Shown here in pieces: positions 22,382-28,679 of a stretch of DNA of 42,151 nucleotides. The stretch covers positions 1 through 42,151 of IMG/VR virus record IMGVR_UViG_3300044742_000045. The stretch is one strand, 5' to 3'. The notes below the pieces were generated by a model that ran no database searches, was not told where the DNA came from, and worked only from the letters and a program-made list of their open reading frames with translations. Positions within the stretch are counted from its first letter, which is position 1. Each line of letters opens with the position of its first letter. The position numbers were made by a program, and so were the translations under genes. This DNA is from a virus.

Positions 22382-23086
22382 ATGCGTAAGTACGTAGGTA
22401 TGCTTGCGTTGGCGATGGCGCTGTTCGTGCCGCAAGTGGCGGGTGCAGCGACCATCACGTTCATGCAGTTTCAGGAGGTTACGTTCAACGCTCCTGTGGA
22501 TTTCGTGAATGACGGATCAGGGAACACCAGCATCACCGTCACCAATATCTTGGTGGATGTGGGGCTGGATGAGACGTTCTGCTTGAACGTGGGTTGTGAC
22601 GGGTTCGATGATACGCAGGATGTCACGTTCAACTTGAACGCCGCGAGCACGGCACCGGCAACCGAAGTCGGCGGGGTGGTCACGCAGAAGTATGCGGGGT
22701 CATTCTCGTTCACGCAGGGTGGAATCAATTTGCTGACTGTGACGTTCAGCGATGAACTGAGCGGTTCGACAGGTGGTTCCAATCCGGGACTCAATGCGTC
22801 AGACCCGCCCGATACGTTCTCGGGCACGTCGGATGTACTGGACCCGGATCTGTTGCTTGCGCCTCGCGGGTTCGCGTTCAGTTTCTCGGCGTTTACGTCT
22901 GATGCGCCGGGTGGTGGTCTGCGAATCGTGGATGCGTCCGTGGCGACCGGCACGGCTGATATCAGCGGTACGCTGAATGCCAGTCCGTTGGAAGTCAGTG
23001 AAGTTCCGGAACCGGCTTCACTGGTGCTGCTCGGTTCAGGCTTGGCGGCAATTGCGACTCGTGTTCGTCGTCGGCGTAAGGCGTAA
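22382..23086 (+). CDS. PEP-CTERM protein 1 (234 aa)
   Basis: Secreted surface protein. An N-terminal signal peptide (Arg-Lys, then LALAMALFVPQVAGAA) leads to a beta-rich, Asn/Asp/Gly/Thr-rich domain of about 180 residues. The C-terminal sorting signal is VPEPASLVLLGSGLAAIA followed by TRVRRRRKA: the Pro-Glu-Pro motif, a transmembrane helix and a basic cluster. In bacteria this signal is cut by exosortase (EpsH/XrtA) and the protein is exported with exopolysaccharide. No exosortase gene lies in the window, so host machinery must process it. ATG after AGGAAG. Very unusual cargo for a phage. Confidence 0.9.
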   Translation: MRKYVGMLALAMALFVPQVAGAATITFMQFQEVTFNAPVDFVNDGSGNTSITVTNILVDVGLDETFCLNVGCDGFDDTQDVTFNLNAASTAPATEVGGVVTQKYAGSFSFTQGGINLLTVTFSDELSGSTGGSNPGLNASDPPDTFSGTSDVLDPDLLLAPRGFAFSFSAFTSDAPGGGLRIVDASVATGTADISGTLNASPLEVSEVPEPASLVLLGSGLAAIATRVRRRRKA

Positions 23087-23103
23087 GTCCGACTGACTAC
23101 CCT

Positions 23104-23197
23104 CTCGGCGTGGGGTGCCGCACGCTCCCCGCGTAAGTCCTGTCGGTCCCGAACAGGCGAGATTCGGGACAACTTCTCGTTCTGGGAGATTACGGTA
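23104..23197 (+). promoter_or_regulatory. Structured leader RNA, copy 2
   Basis: About 94 nt ending at the ATG of the second PEP-CTERM gene. Stem 1 is CGTGGGG with CCCCGCG. GCGTAAGTCC follows, then stem 2, GTCCCGAA with TTCGGGAC (loop CAGGCGAGA), and GGGAG. Both stems differ from copy 1 at paired positions while keeping the pairing. Confidence 0.65.
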
Positions 23198-23902
23198 ATG
23201 CGGACACTCATCAGTAGCGTAGTCGTGCTCTTTGCGCTTCTTTTCGGAGTGACGCCAGCAAATGCAACGTCCATCGCAATTACTGGTAATACGTCCTTCA
23301 CGGTGAACTGGCTGGTGGAGCTTGACGATCCCAATCCGGATCTGAAGGCATCAGCGACGTTCACGGTGACGAACTTTACGGACACATCGTTTGATTTGAC
23401 CATCAGCGATATCGAGAACAACACAGCGACCAGTCCGGACATCAATGCTCGGCTGACGAGCTTTGGGTTTGGCCTGACGCCTGATGCCACAGGTTTCACC
23501 AATCCGAGTGACGGAGATATCTACAAGTGGGGTTTCACGAACTTCCCCGGTTTTCAGGAAGTGGATGTCTGTGGTTACGCGGGTGAGAACTGTGCGGGTG
23601 GGAGTAATGAAGGACTGAATCAGGGAGAGAGTACGGACCCCGGTGACCTCATGTCGATCACCATCTCAGGTGACTGGACAACGGGCGTCATATTCAGTCC
23701 GGTTGCGGCGAAGTTCCAGACGGCGATTGGGTCATTCGAAACGGATGGTGACAACCCACCGCCCCCGCCTCCACCGCCGCCGCCCCCACCGCCTCCACCA
23801 CCACCCCCACCGCCACCTGATGTGGTGCCGGAGCCGGGGACGATGGTGCTGGTCGGGACAGGTATCGCGGCTCTCGTGGCACGTAGAAGGCGTAAGCAGT
23901 AA
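23198..23902 (+). CDS. PEP-CTERM protein 2 with polyproline stalk (234 aa)
   Basis: Signal peptide MRTLISSVVVLFALLFGV with cleavage near ANA-TS. A beta-rich domain (Ser/Thr/Asn/Asp) of about 160 residues follows, then 21 consecutive prolines (residues 187-207), and the sorting signal VPEPGTMVLVGTGIAALVAR with RRRRKQ. The proline tract uses all four Pro codons, so it is kept by selection and not by simple slippage. It probably lifts the domain away from the membrane. Same length and layout as the upstream gene but low sequence similarity. GGGAG is 9 bases before the ATG. Confidence 0.9.
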   Translation: MRTLISSVVVLFALLFGVTPANATSIAITGNTSFTVNWLVELDDPNPDLKASATFTVTNFTDTSFDLTISDIENNTATSPDINARLTSFGFGLTPDATGFTNPSDGDIYKWGFTNFPGFQEVDVCGYAGENCAGGSNEGLNQGESTDPGDLMSITISGDWTTGVIFSPVAAKFQTAIGSFETDGDNPPPPPPPPPPPPPPPPPPPPPDVVPEPGTMVLVGTGIAALVARRRRKQ

Positions 23903-23905
23903 GAC

Positions 23906-23975
23906 CTCGACACCGGGCAATCATCGGTGGCATCCACGTCGGTCCCGAACGTGTCGGGGAATCGGGACAATTTCC
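23906..23975 (+). promoter_or_regulatory. Structured leader RNA, copy 3 (partial)
   Basis: GTCCCGA pairs with TCGGGAC (7 bp, 13-nt loop), flanked by TCG and ACAATTTC as in copy 2. Stem 1 is not conserved. It ends at the ATG of the next gene, which has no ribosome binding site outside the hairpin. Confidence 0.5.
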
Positions 23976-24416
23976 ATGCTTGATTTGACTGAAGACCAAA
24001 CCCGTCTCCTGAAGCTCCTGCACGATCATGCAGAGATTGTGGCAGACCGTGGTCTGAACATGTCTCGTGACTCCATGCACGCCACTGAGTTGCACATGGT
24101 GCTCACCAGTGCAATCAAGTGCATTGAAGATTTGTCACGGTGGAGAACCGCACTGGTTGAAGCGGCCATCGTGGATTGGTCCATCTCCAACGAGAACATG
24201 GACGATCCGAAGAAGATGCTCAACGATATCGTGGTCAACAATATGCGGCAGGCACTGGACCCCTCCATCTCAGGAGACGCGGTGAAGCTCATTCAGCAGG
24301 GCCGTGAGGCTCTGGATGCGGAGTTAGAGCCACACCCTTGTGTGAAGTGCGGAGAACCCTGTCGCTGCGGTCACAGAAGACCCTGCATCGGTTGCTACGC
24401 GCATGAGTCCCCGTAA
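23976..24416 (+). CDS. Helical protein with Cys-rich tail (146 aa)
   Basis: ATG directly after the third leader hairpin. About 115 residues of amphipathic helices (DQTRLLKLLHDHAEIV, MNMVL-type segments) end in CVKCGEPCRCGHRRPCIGC, where seven residues (six Cys, one His) could bind zinc. No family recognised. It overlaps the next gene by 14 bases. Confidence 0.65.
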   Translation: MLDLTEDQTRLLKLLHDHAEIVADRGLNMSRDSMHATELHMVLTSAIKCIEDLSRWRTALVEAAIVDWSISNENMDDPKKMLNDIVVNNMRQALDPSISGDAVKLIQQGREALDAELEPHPCVKCGEPCRCGHRRPCIGCYAHESP

Positions 24417-24618
24417 TAAGGCTCGTCATAGTGCATGGAGTATGGAGTGGCAGGAAATCAAGCATGCACAGGGAATGTGTTCGACCTGTGGGCATCGCCC
24501 AGCCCCTATCAACCCGAAGACGGGACTGCCCATGTGGAAGTGCGATATCTGTCGAGCTAAATACAATTTGTACCAAGCGAAACGGTATCAGCAGTGCCGA
24601 CCATCCCCGAAGACCTGA
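24403..24618 (+). CDS. Zinc-ribbon protein (71 aa)
   Basis: Overlaps the previous gene. CSTCG and CDIC, about 25 residues apart, with HRP and a basic helix after (RAKYNLYQAKRYQQC): the layout of 'HNH-like' zinc ribbons seen in small phage proteins without the catalytic His. Probably nucleic-acid binding. Confidence 0.65.
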   Translation: MSPRNKARHSAWSMEWQEIKHAQGMCSTCGHRPAPINPKTGLPMWKCDICRAKYNLYQAKRYQQCRPSPKT

Positions 24619-24755
24619 TTCGATTCTTCTTCATACTCTGTGGGATGTGGGCGGTGGCGGCGGCTGGGGTGATGGGGTATATGGTGTTCGTGCTGCCCGT
24701 CATCAGGAAGTGGCGGCGACGGTTTGATCTGTGGATGGACGAGGTGTTCTGGTGA
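24594..24755 (+). CDS. Single-pass membrane protein (53 aa)
   Basis: GTG start inside the 3' end of the previous gene. One transmembrane helix (about residues 10-35, FFFILCGMWAVAAAGVMGYM) is followed by a basic segment (RKWRRRF) and an acidic/aromatic end. The next gene starts on its stop codon (GGTGA). Could belong to a lysis or membrane-modification set, but no motif shows this. Confidence 0.55.
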   Translation: MPTIPEDLIRFFFILCGMWAVAAAGVMGYMVFVLPVIRKWRRRFDLWMDEVFW

Positions 24756-25030
24756 ATACGGATGCCTACGTGCGTGAGCTAGAGACTACGGTGGCACGAT
24801 TGGAGTCTTCGCTTAAAGAGGTCCGAGAGCGCAAGGACCATCGCATTGTGGAACTGGTGCAGCAGTTGTCTAGGGCGCGGGAAGAAATCGTGGTGGATGA
24901 GGAGTTGATTGCACACCGCACGCTCTTGCTGGAAGCCATTCCAGAATGTCCTCAGCATGGATCGTGTGTGCCGCATGCGTTGGAGTGGATTCAAAAAGCG
25001 AAAGAGTGCATGAATGATCGGGAGAAGTGA
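24752..25030 (+). CDS. Coiled-coil protein (92 aa)
   Basis: GTG overlapping the previous stop, with GAGG upstream. Long helix with heptads (about residues 6-60: ELETTVARLESSLKEVRERK), then CPQHGSCVPH. Its position after a membrane protein gene and before another resembles spanin-type arrangements, but it has no membrane segment. Function unknown. Confidence 0.6.
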   Translation: MNTDAYVRELETTVARLESSLKEVRERKDHRIVELVQQLSRAREEIVVDEELIAHRTLLLEAIPECPQHGSCVPHALEWIQKAKECMNDREK

Positions 25031-25340
25031 GCATTACGTCGCTATCAACATCAGTATTGGGCTGGTCATTGTTCTGACGCTGCTCGTCCTTGCCATTGTC
25101 TATTCCATTAAGCGGTCCCAGAAGATCAATGCGGCCATTTTGGATGTGCTGAAAGAATTCCCCGGTATCTCGGCTCAAAACGTCCGAGCCAAGCTGAAAG
25201 ACCGCAAGATTATTGTCGGGTATGGGGATATCTATGTGCGCTTGGAGAAGCTCCATATTCGGAAGAAGGTGACCCGCTGGAATGTGCGTGGTGGCCCAGC
25301 GAGAGGTAATCTAGACCGTACTTTGTACAGGGTGATTTGA
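25014..25340 (+). CDS. Membrane-anchored winged-helix protein (108 aa)
   Basis: Overlaps the previous gene by 17 bases. Transmembrane helix at about residues 10-32 (INISIGLVIVLTLLVLAIVY), then KRSQK and a domain with the pattern of a winged helix (ILDVLKEFPGISAQNVRAKL, then IYVRLEKLHIRKKVTRW). A DNA-binding domain fixed to the membrane is unusual. It might hold phage DNA or control transcription at the membrane. Confidence 0.6.
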   Translation: MIGRSEHYVAINISIGLVIVLTLLVLAIVYSIKRSQKINAAILDVLKEFPGISAQNVRAKLKDRKIIVGYGDIYVRLEKLHIRKKVTRWNVRGGPARGNLDRTLYRVI

Positions 25341-25675
25341 CAGGTATTTGTCAGTATGGTACTAGACAATGCTTCATGCCCACATGCGAAACCTGTGTGT
25401 TCTGGAAAAAGGATTGGGGTGTTTGGGCGCATAATCGGTGGACTGGCCAGCATTTAGACCGTGGCTGGTGTCTGTTCCGAAAGCTCGACCCTCCCTTGAC
25501 CATGCCAGCCACCGCCATCGTTTGTTTTACATACCAACAAGCTCCAGATCGACTAGAGGTTTTCTATGCCCCCGGTACCCAACCCAACAGCGCGGCAGGA
25601 AGCCATCCAACGCATGTTGGAAGCTCTCAAAACGCCAGTCAAGGAACTATCCAAATGGGAAGAAAACTTCCTTGA
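25337..25675 (+). CDS. Cys-rich protein with long gene overlap (112 aa)
   Basis: TTG start overlapping the previous stop (TTGA). The N-terminal 75 residues carry CQYGTRQCFMPTCETCVFW and later GWCLFRK and VCFTY, a plausible metal-binding core. The last 36 codons overlap the next gene in another frame and are low-complexity Ser/Gln/Pro. Either a true 110-bp overlap or a run-on past the original stop. Without it, 225 bases would be empty. Confidence 0.5.
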   Translation: MTGICQYGTRQCFMPTCETCVFWKKDWGVWAHNRWTGQHLDRGWCLFRKLDPPLTMPATAIVCFTYQQAPDRLEVFYAPGTQPNSAAGSHPTHVGSSQNASQGTIQMGRKLP

Positions 25676-25766
25676 ATCGGTGGCTGAACAGTTCGAAACC
25701 CGCCATTCTCTGTCCGAACGTCAGTACGAAATCCTCGACAATCTCTACAGCGAAAAGACGGGGTAG
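25566..25766 (+). CDS. Hypothetical helical protein (66 aa)
   Basis: Helical and acidic (RQEAIQRMLEALKTPVKELSKWEENFLESVAEQF, then LSERQYEILDNLYSEKTG). The last part, L-s-x-x-Q-x-x-I-L-d-x-L-Y, is common in small phage proteins of unknown role. Normal codon pattern supports it over the overlapping frame. Confidence 0.7.
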   Translation: MPPVPNPTARQEAIQRMLEALKTPVKELSKWEENFLESVAEQFETRHSLSERQYEILDNLYSEKTG

Positions 25767-25768
25767 TC

Positions 25769-25945
25769 ATGCCCGAACAATTGACTAATACGAAGCGAAT
25801 TGATGAGTTGATTCGTGTGCTCCGAAATGGGACGCCCACGGAGCAGGAGTTAATGGAAGCGGCGGATAAGTTGCAGCAGATGCGGAACGATATGTTGCAA
25901 CTGCAACGAGTGCTGAACTTGGTGGAGGAAGGTCTGAAGCCATGA
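25769..25945 (+). CDS. Small coiled-coil protein (58 aa)
   Basis: ATG 2 bases after the previous stop. Nearly all helix, with heptad hydrophobics (RIDELIRVLRNG, ADKLQQMRNDMLQLQRVLNL). Its stop overlaps the next ATG (ATGA). No family recognised. Confidence 0.6.
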   Translation: MPEQLTNTKRIDELIRVLRNGTPTEQELMEAADKLQQMRNDMLQLQRVLNLVEEGLKP

Positions 25946-26181
25946 AGATGCAACGATCTGCACCGAAGACACCGGGCACTCCCAGCCGAGAGCCTGACAC
26001 GCCACGGGTGACGATCTCGTCTGACCCGTCACAGGTGGAAGTGATTTTGCAACCGAGTCCTGAGCAGCATGAATACGTGCGGCTGCGGTGTGGGTGTGCA
26101 TGGATTGTGGAGCCGCATCGATTGTTACAGGTAGCGATATGCCCAATCCTCGCAAGGGCCGACGCCAACAAGAAAAGCTGA
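25942..26181 (+). CDS. Hypothetical protein (79 aa)
   Basis: ATGA overlap. Pro/Ser/Thr-rich N-terminal 35 residues, then YVRLRCGCAWIVEPHRLLQVAICP with Cys/His that could bind metal. Overlaps the next gene by 43 bases. Confidence 0.55.
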   Translation: MKMQRSAPKTPGTPSREPDTPRVTISSDPSQVEVILQPSPEQHEYVRLRCGCAWIVEPHRLLQVAICPILARADANKKS

Positions 26182-26312
26182 CACGGGCCGGGGAACCGGA
26201 ATTCGTGTGTCGGTGTGACTGCGGTGGCAAGGTCATGGGCGTTCGCCAGTTTGGTCGTCTGTTTTCGTGGTGTACGAAGTGTTCACAGGTCATCCGCGTG
26301 AAGTTGCCGTGA
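26139..26312 (+). CDS. Zinc-ribbon protein (57 aa)
   Basis: ATG after ACAGG inside the previous gene. FVCRCDCGG and WCTKCSQV give a four-Cys ribbon of the type 'C-x-C-G-x(n)-C-x2-C' on a basic protein (NPRKGRRQQEKL). It resembles a small phage zinc ribbon beside HNH genes, without the catalytic His. Confidence 0.65.
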   Translation: MPNPRKGRRQQEKLTRAGEPEFVCRCDCGGKVMGVRQFGRLFSWCTKCSQVIRVKLP

Positions 26313-26315
26313 TAT

Positions 26316-26329
26316 TGCAATTGATTGCA
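26316..26329. repeat. 14-bp palindrome, copy 7 (exact, inverted)
   Basis: TGCAATTGATTGCA between a stop codon and AAAGGAG of the next gene, the same setting as copy 1 but in the opposite orientation of the CA centre. Confidence 0.85.
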
Positions 26330-26343
26330 AGCAAAGGAGTGCC

Positions 26344-26550
26344 ATGCCGGATGTTCGTGAGCTATTCGGACTCGTACGAAAGCAGACGGCAGATGCCCGA
26401 CAGGTATTTCAGAATCGAGTGAACAAGATTCTGCTCGACGCATCGAATGATGCTGATAGTATTGCCAAAGCTATTGGTGACGTGAGTCCTGATGAAGCCT
26501 TCGATGCGTGGGTCCGGAATTTGTTGGAGAATGCCAAGAAGCATAGGTGA
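26344..26550 (+). CDS. Hypothetical helical protein (68 aa)
   Basis: AAAGGAG 5 bases before the ATG. All-helical (VRELFGLVRKQTADARQVFQNRVNKILL, then DEAFDAWVRNLLENAKKHR). No family recognised. Preceded by an exact palindrome copy. Confidence 0.7.
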   Translation: MPDVRELFGLVRKQTADARQVFQNRVNKILLDASNDADSIAKAIGDVSPDEAFDAWVRNLLENAKKHR

Positions 26551-26553
26551 TGT

Positions 26554-26784
26554 ATGAAGCATGCCCGTGGTGATTACAATCGCATCCAAGACCCTGCTGA
26601 ACTGATTCCCGAAGACGAACCAGTGTTTCTGATTCGTGGTCAGGATATGGTGGGCGCATCGGTGGTGCGTGAATGGGCGAGAGCCAACGACCGTGTGGGT
26701 GGAGACCCTGAATTGTCGGCACTAGCGAACGCACAGGCTGATCGGATGGATGCGTGGCCGAAGAAGAAAAAGGCTGATGCGTAG
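26554..26784 (+). CDS. Hypothetical protein (76 aa)
   Basis: Starts 3 bases after the previous stop. EDEPVFLIRGQDMVGASVVREWARAN and a Lys-rich end (KKKKADA). The 'D-E-P-V-F-x-x-R-x-[QR]-D' motif is frequent in small phage proteins of unknown function. Confidence 0.65.
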   Translation: MKHARGDYNRIQDPAELIPEDEPVFLIRGQDMVGASVVREWARANDRVGGDPELSALANAQADRMDAWPKKKKADA

Positions 26785-26799
26785 GAGTAAAATAGATGG

Positions 26800-27201
26800 A
26801 TGCCACGAGCCATGTTGGTGTTCATCGCAGTGCTATTTGGTGGGTGCGGCGACAAGCAGATCGTGGTTCCTACCGCCCATGAGTGTAACGCGCTTCGTAT
26901 TGTGGGTATGGATGAACCGACGCCTGACATTACGCACACGTGCGGGGTGTTACCACTGGTGAAGGACAGTCCGTTGACCAAGGCTCAAGATGAACTCGAT
27001 GCTTTGATGACTTCGTTGGAGTGCAAGAATGCCAGACCAGTGGCGTCGTTCATCGTGAATACGGTGGAGCCGCTGGTGGAGACATTGATGGGTAGTGAAC
27101 GTCCACTGCTGAGACTCGCTGGTACTGCCTTGAAGGCATCGTTTGCAGGCCCGAAAGTAATGCTGGAAGTGGGTCGCAATTGCCCCGGTGGCCAGAACTA
27201 A
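26800..27201 (+). CDS. Possible lipoprotein (133 aa)
   Basis: A short hydrophobic N-terminus (MLVFIAVLFGGC) ends in a lipobox-like FGG-C, followed by GDKQ. The rest is soluble, with three further Cys (NALR, THTCG, LECKN and RNCPG contexts). If lipidated it would sit in the outer or inner membrane. The signal is short (about 15 residues), so a cytoplasmic protein remains possible. GGAG is 12 bases upstream. Confidence 0.5.
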   Translation: MPRAMLVFIAVLFGGCGDKQIVVPTAHECNALRIVGMDEPTPDITHTCGVLPLVKDSPLTKAQDELDALMTSLECKNARPVASFIVNTVEPLVETLMGSERPLLRLAGTALKASFAGPKVMLEVGRNCPGGQN

Positions 27202-27212
27202 GGCGACAGGTC

Positions 27213-27323
27213 ATGGAAGTGTCGTGGTGCTGGACGTGCCGATGCAGCGTGCATGGATTTGCGAAGAAATGTCCACGGTGTGGTAGTCCGTTGGATAAGG
27301 TTTTGAAGGAACGCAAGGTTTGA
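27213..27323 (+). CDS. Mini zinc ribbon (36 aa)
   Basis: ATG after ACAGG. CWTCRC and CPRCGSPL form a rubredoxin-like knuckle pair in a 36-residue protein, followed by a basic helix (KVLKERKV). Its stop lies inside the left arm of the 12-bp inverted repeat before the terminase genes. Confidence 0.6.
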   Translation: MEVSWCWTCRCSVHGFAKKCPRCGSPLDKVLKERKV

Positions 27324-27415
27324 CGGGATGGGTGATGCCGACTAAGGCAAACATGCTACCTCTGGGCTGGGGAGTCAAAGGGGTCATCGCCAAGCGGTTA
27401 GCTCATCCCGTCAAA
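27319..27415. other. 12-bp inverted repeat before terS
   Basis: TTTGACGGGATG and CATCCCGTCAAA pair perfectly across 73 nt. Inside, GGTGATG pairs with CATCGCC. It lies directly before the putative small terminase gene, where cos or pac sites are often found. It may instead be a leader RNA. Confidence 0.5.
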
Positions 27416-27426
27416 GGGAGTATGTG

Positions 27427-28044
27427 ATGGCGTTTGAACGTCTACAGGAGCTAGGCGAAGAAAAATTCGGGAAGATTTTGAATCTGCTGATGCGAGGACA
27501 TACCGCGATGGGTGTGGCTCGGACCCTTCAGCAACCACCGCCAGCCGGGTGGGGGCTGTTTAAGGGGCAGTCTGAGCGGACGTTGACCCGGCAGTTGACC
27601 CGGTTACGGTCTCATGCCGCAGAGGGTGCCTTCGGCCCAGAAATTGCCCAGCAAATTGCGGCGGGTGCGACTCCGCAGATCAAGTTGCTGGAGAGAGTGT
27701 CCGTCCCGGTGATTACACGGCTGGAAGAAATCTCCGAAATCCAGCGGAACCGCATCCTGAAGCTGGTGGAGAAAGAGAAATTGTGGGACACCACCAAGCC
27801 CATCATGAACGAAGTGCTGGAGGACTACCGCAAACTCCTACTGGATATTCAGAAAGTTAGGTTCGATCTAGGTCTGGACGAATTCAAAGGCCCGGTGAAC
27901 ATGACGACGATGCGTGGGGCGGCACAGTCTGTGACTATGCCTGACGGCACGAACGTCCAGAAGCAAGTGTTCGAAGCGATCACGATGGTGGATAGTATCT
28001 TTGACGCGAGGAAGATACCGCGTGGCGTTAATACTCAAACGTAA
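27427..28044 (+). CDS. Putative terminase small subunit (205 aa)
   Basis: ATG at 27427, 7 bases after GGGAG. FGKILNLLMRGHTAMGVARTLQQPP looks like a helix-turn-helix near the N-terminus, a long helical oligomerisation region follows (ISEIQRNRILKLVEKEKLW), and a less ordered C-terminus. HTH plus coiled core plus TerL-binding tail is the small-terminase plan, and it is the second gene before TerL (an HNH gene and a zinc-ribbon gene lie between). The assignment depends on context. Confidence 0.55.
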   Translation: MAFERLQELGEEKFGKILNLLMRGHTAMGVARTLQQPPPAGWGLFKGQSERTLTRQLTRLRSHAAEGAFGPEIAQQIAAGATPQIKLLERVSVPVITRLEEISEIQRNRILKLVEKEKLWDTTKPIMNEVLEDYRKLLLDIQKVRFDLGLDEFKGPVNMTTMRGAAQSVTMPDGTNVQKQVFEAITMVDSIFDARKIPRGVNTQT

Positions 28045-28249
28045 ACGCCGCTTTCTTCCTGTCATCGTGCGGTGTCCCGCGTGTCATGAGGAGTGGTTGA
28101 CGGCGATTATTGAGTTGGGAACGTGGTGGGCTGAGTCCCCCGAAATGTGTGCGTCACGAGTGATCTGTGAATATTGTGGGCAGGACGCTCCCATGCAGGT
28201 TGTGAAAAATGCTGGCAGTCTTGAAGACCATAGTAGCAGCCGGGTGTAA
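28022..28249 (+). CDS. Zinc-ribbon protein (75 aa)
   Basis: GTG start after AGGAAG, overlapping the previous gene by 23 bases. CPACHEEW and CEYCGQD, 38 residues apart, on a basic N-terminus (LKRKRRFLP). It overlaps the HNH gene by 41 bases. Likely nucleic-acid binding. Confidence 0.6.
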   Translation: MALILKRKRRFLPVIVRCPACHEEWLTAIIELGTWWAESPEMCASRVICEYCGQDAPMQVVKNAGSLEDHSSSRV

Positions 28250-28679
28250 GCGACAGACGCCCGAGTACAGAGCTTATGCTAATGCCAAGCAACGATGCTT
28301 GAACCCCAAAGACAAGTCATTTCGTGACTATGGAGGACGGGGCATTACGTTTGGGTTCACGTCTTACATTCAATTTTGGAAAGAACTTGGGAAGCGACCT
28401 GTAGGCGGAACGCTTGAACGCATTGACAACGGCAAGGGGTATGAGCCGGGTAATGTGAAATGGGCATCCCACTTGGAACAGGCAAACAATAGAAGACCGT
28501 ATCCACCCACGCATAAGAGAGTGGGTAAAGGTTACAGTTGGCATAAGAAGGGTAAGAAGTGGTGCGCCAAGATTAGGATCGGTGGTAAAGATTTTCACCT
28601 TGGGTCATTTAGTTCAGAACAGGAGGCTCGTTCAGCTTACGAAGTGAAGCTGAAAGAGATGGGAATTGCTTGTATTTAA
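28209..28679 (+). CDS. HNH-AP2 homing endonuclease (156 aa)
   Basis: TPEYRAYANAKQRCLNPKD, DYGGRGITF, TLERIDNGKGYEPGNVKWAS form the HNH core. GYSWHKKGKKWCAKIRIGG and HLGSFSSEQEARSAYEVKL form an AP2 DNA-binding domain. It lies against the 5' end of the terminase gene: its first 13 codons look like a former terminase N-terminus and both junctions carry AAGCG. Probably a free-standing homing nuclease that targets terL. Confidence 0.88.
   Translation: MLAVLKTIVAAGCKRQTPEYRAYANAKQRCLNPKDKSFRDYGGRGITFGFTSYIQFWKELGKRPVGGTLERIDNGKGYEPGNVKWASHLEQANNRRPYPPTHKRVGKGYSWHKKGKKWCAKIRIGGKDFHLGSFSSEQEARSAYEVKLKEMGIACI

Noticed and set aside
22471-23502. 343-codon ORF on the - strand over the PEP-CTERM genes
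   Set aside because: No ribosome binding site. It mirrors the codon bias of two strongly supported + strand genes and spans their gap and leader.
23756-23818. CCN repeat as a simple microsatellite or assembly slip
   Set aside because: All four Pro codons are mixed and the frame is kept from signal peptide to sorting signal, so it is a real coding tract.
27324-27420. tRNA gene in the terminase leader
   Set aside because: The terminal stem is 12 bp and no D, anticodon or T arms can be placed on either strand.
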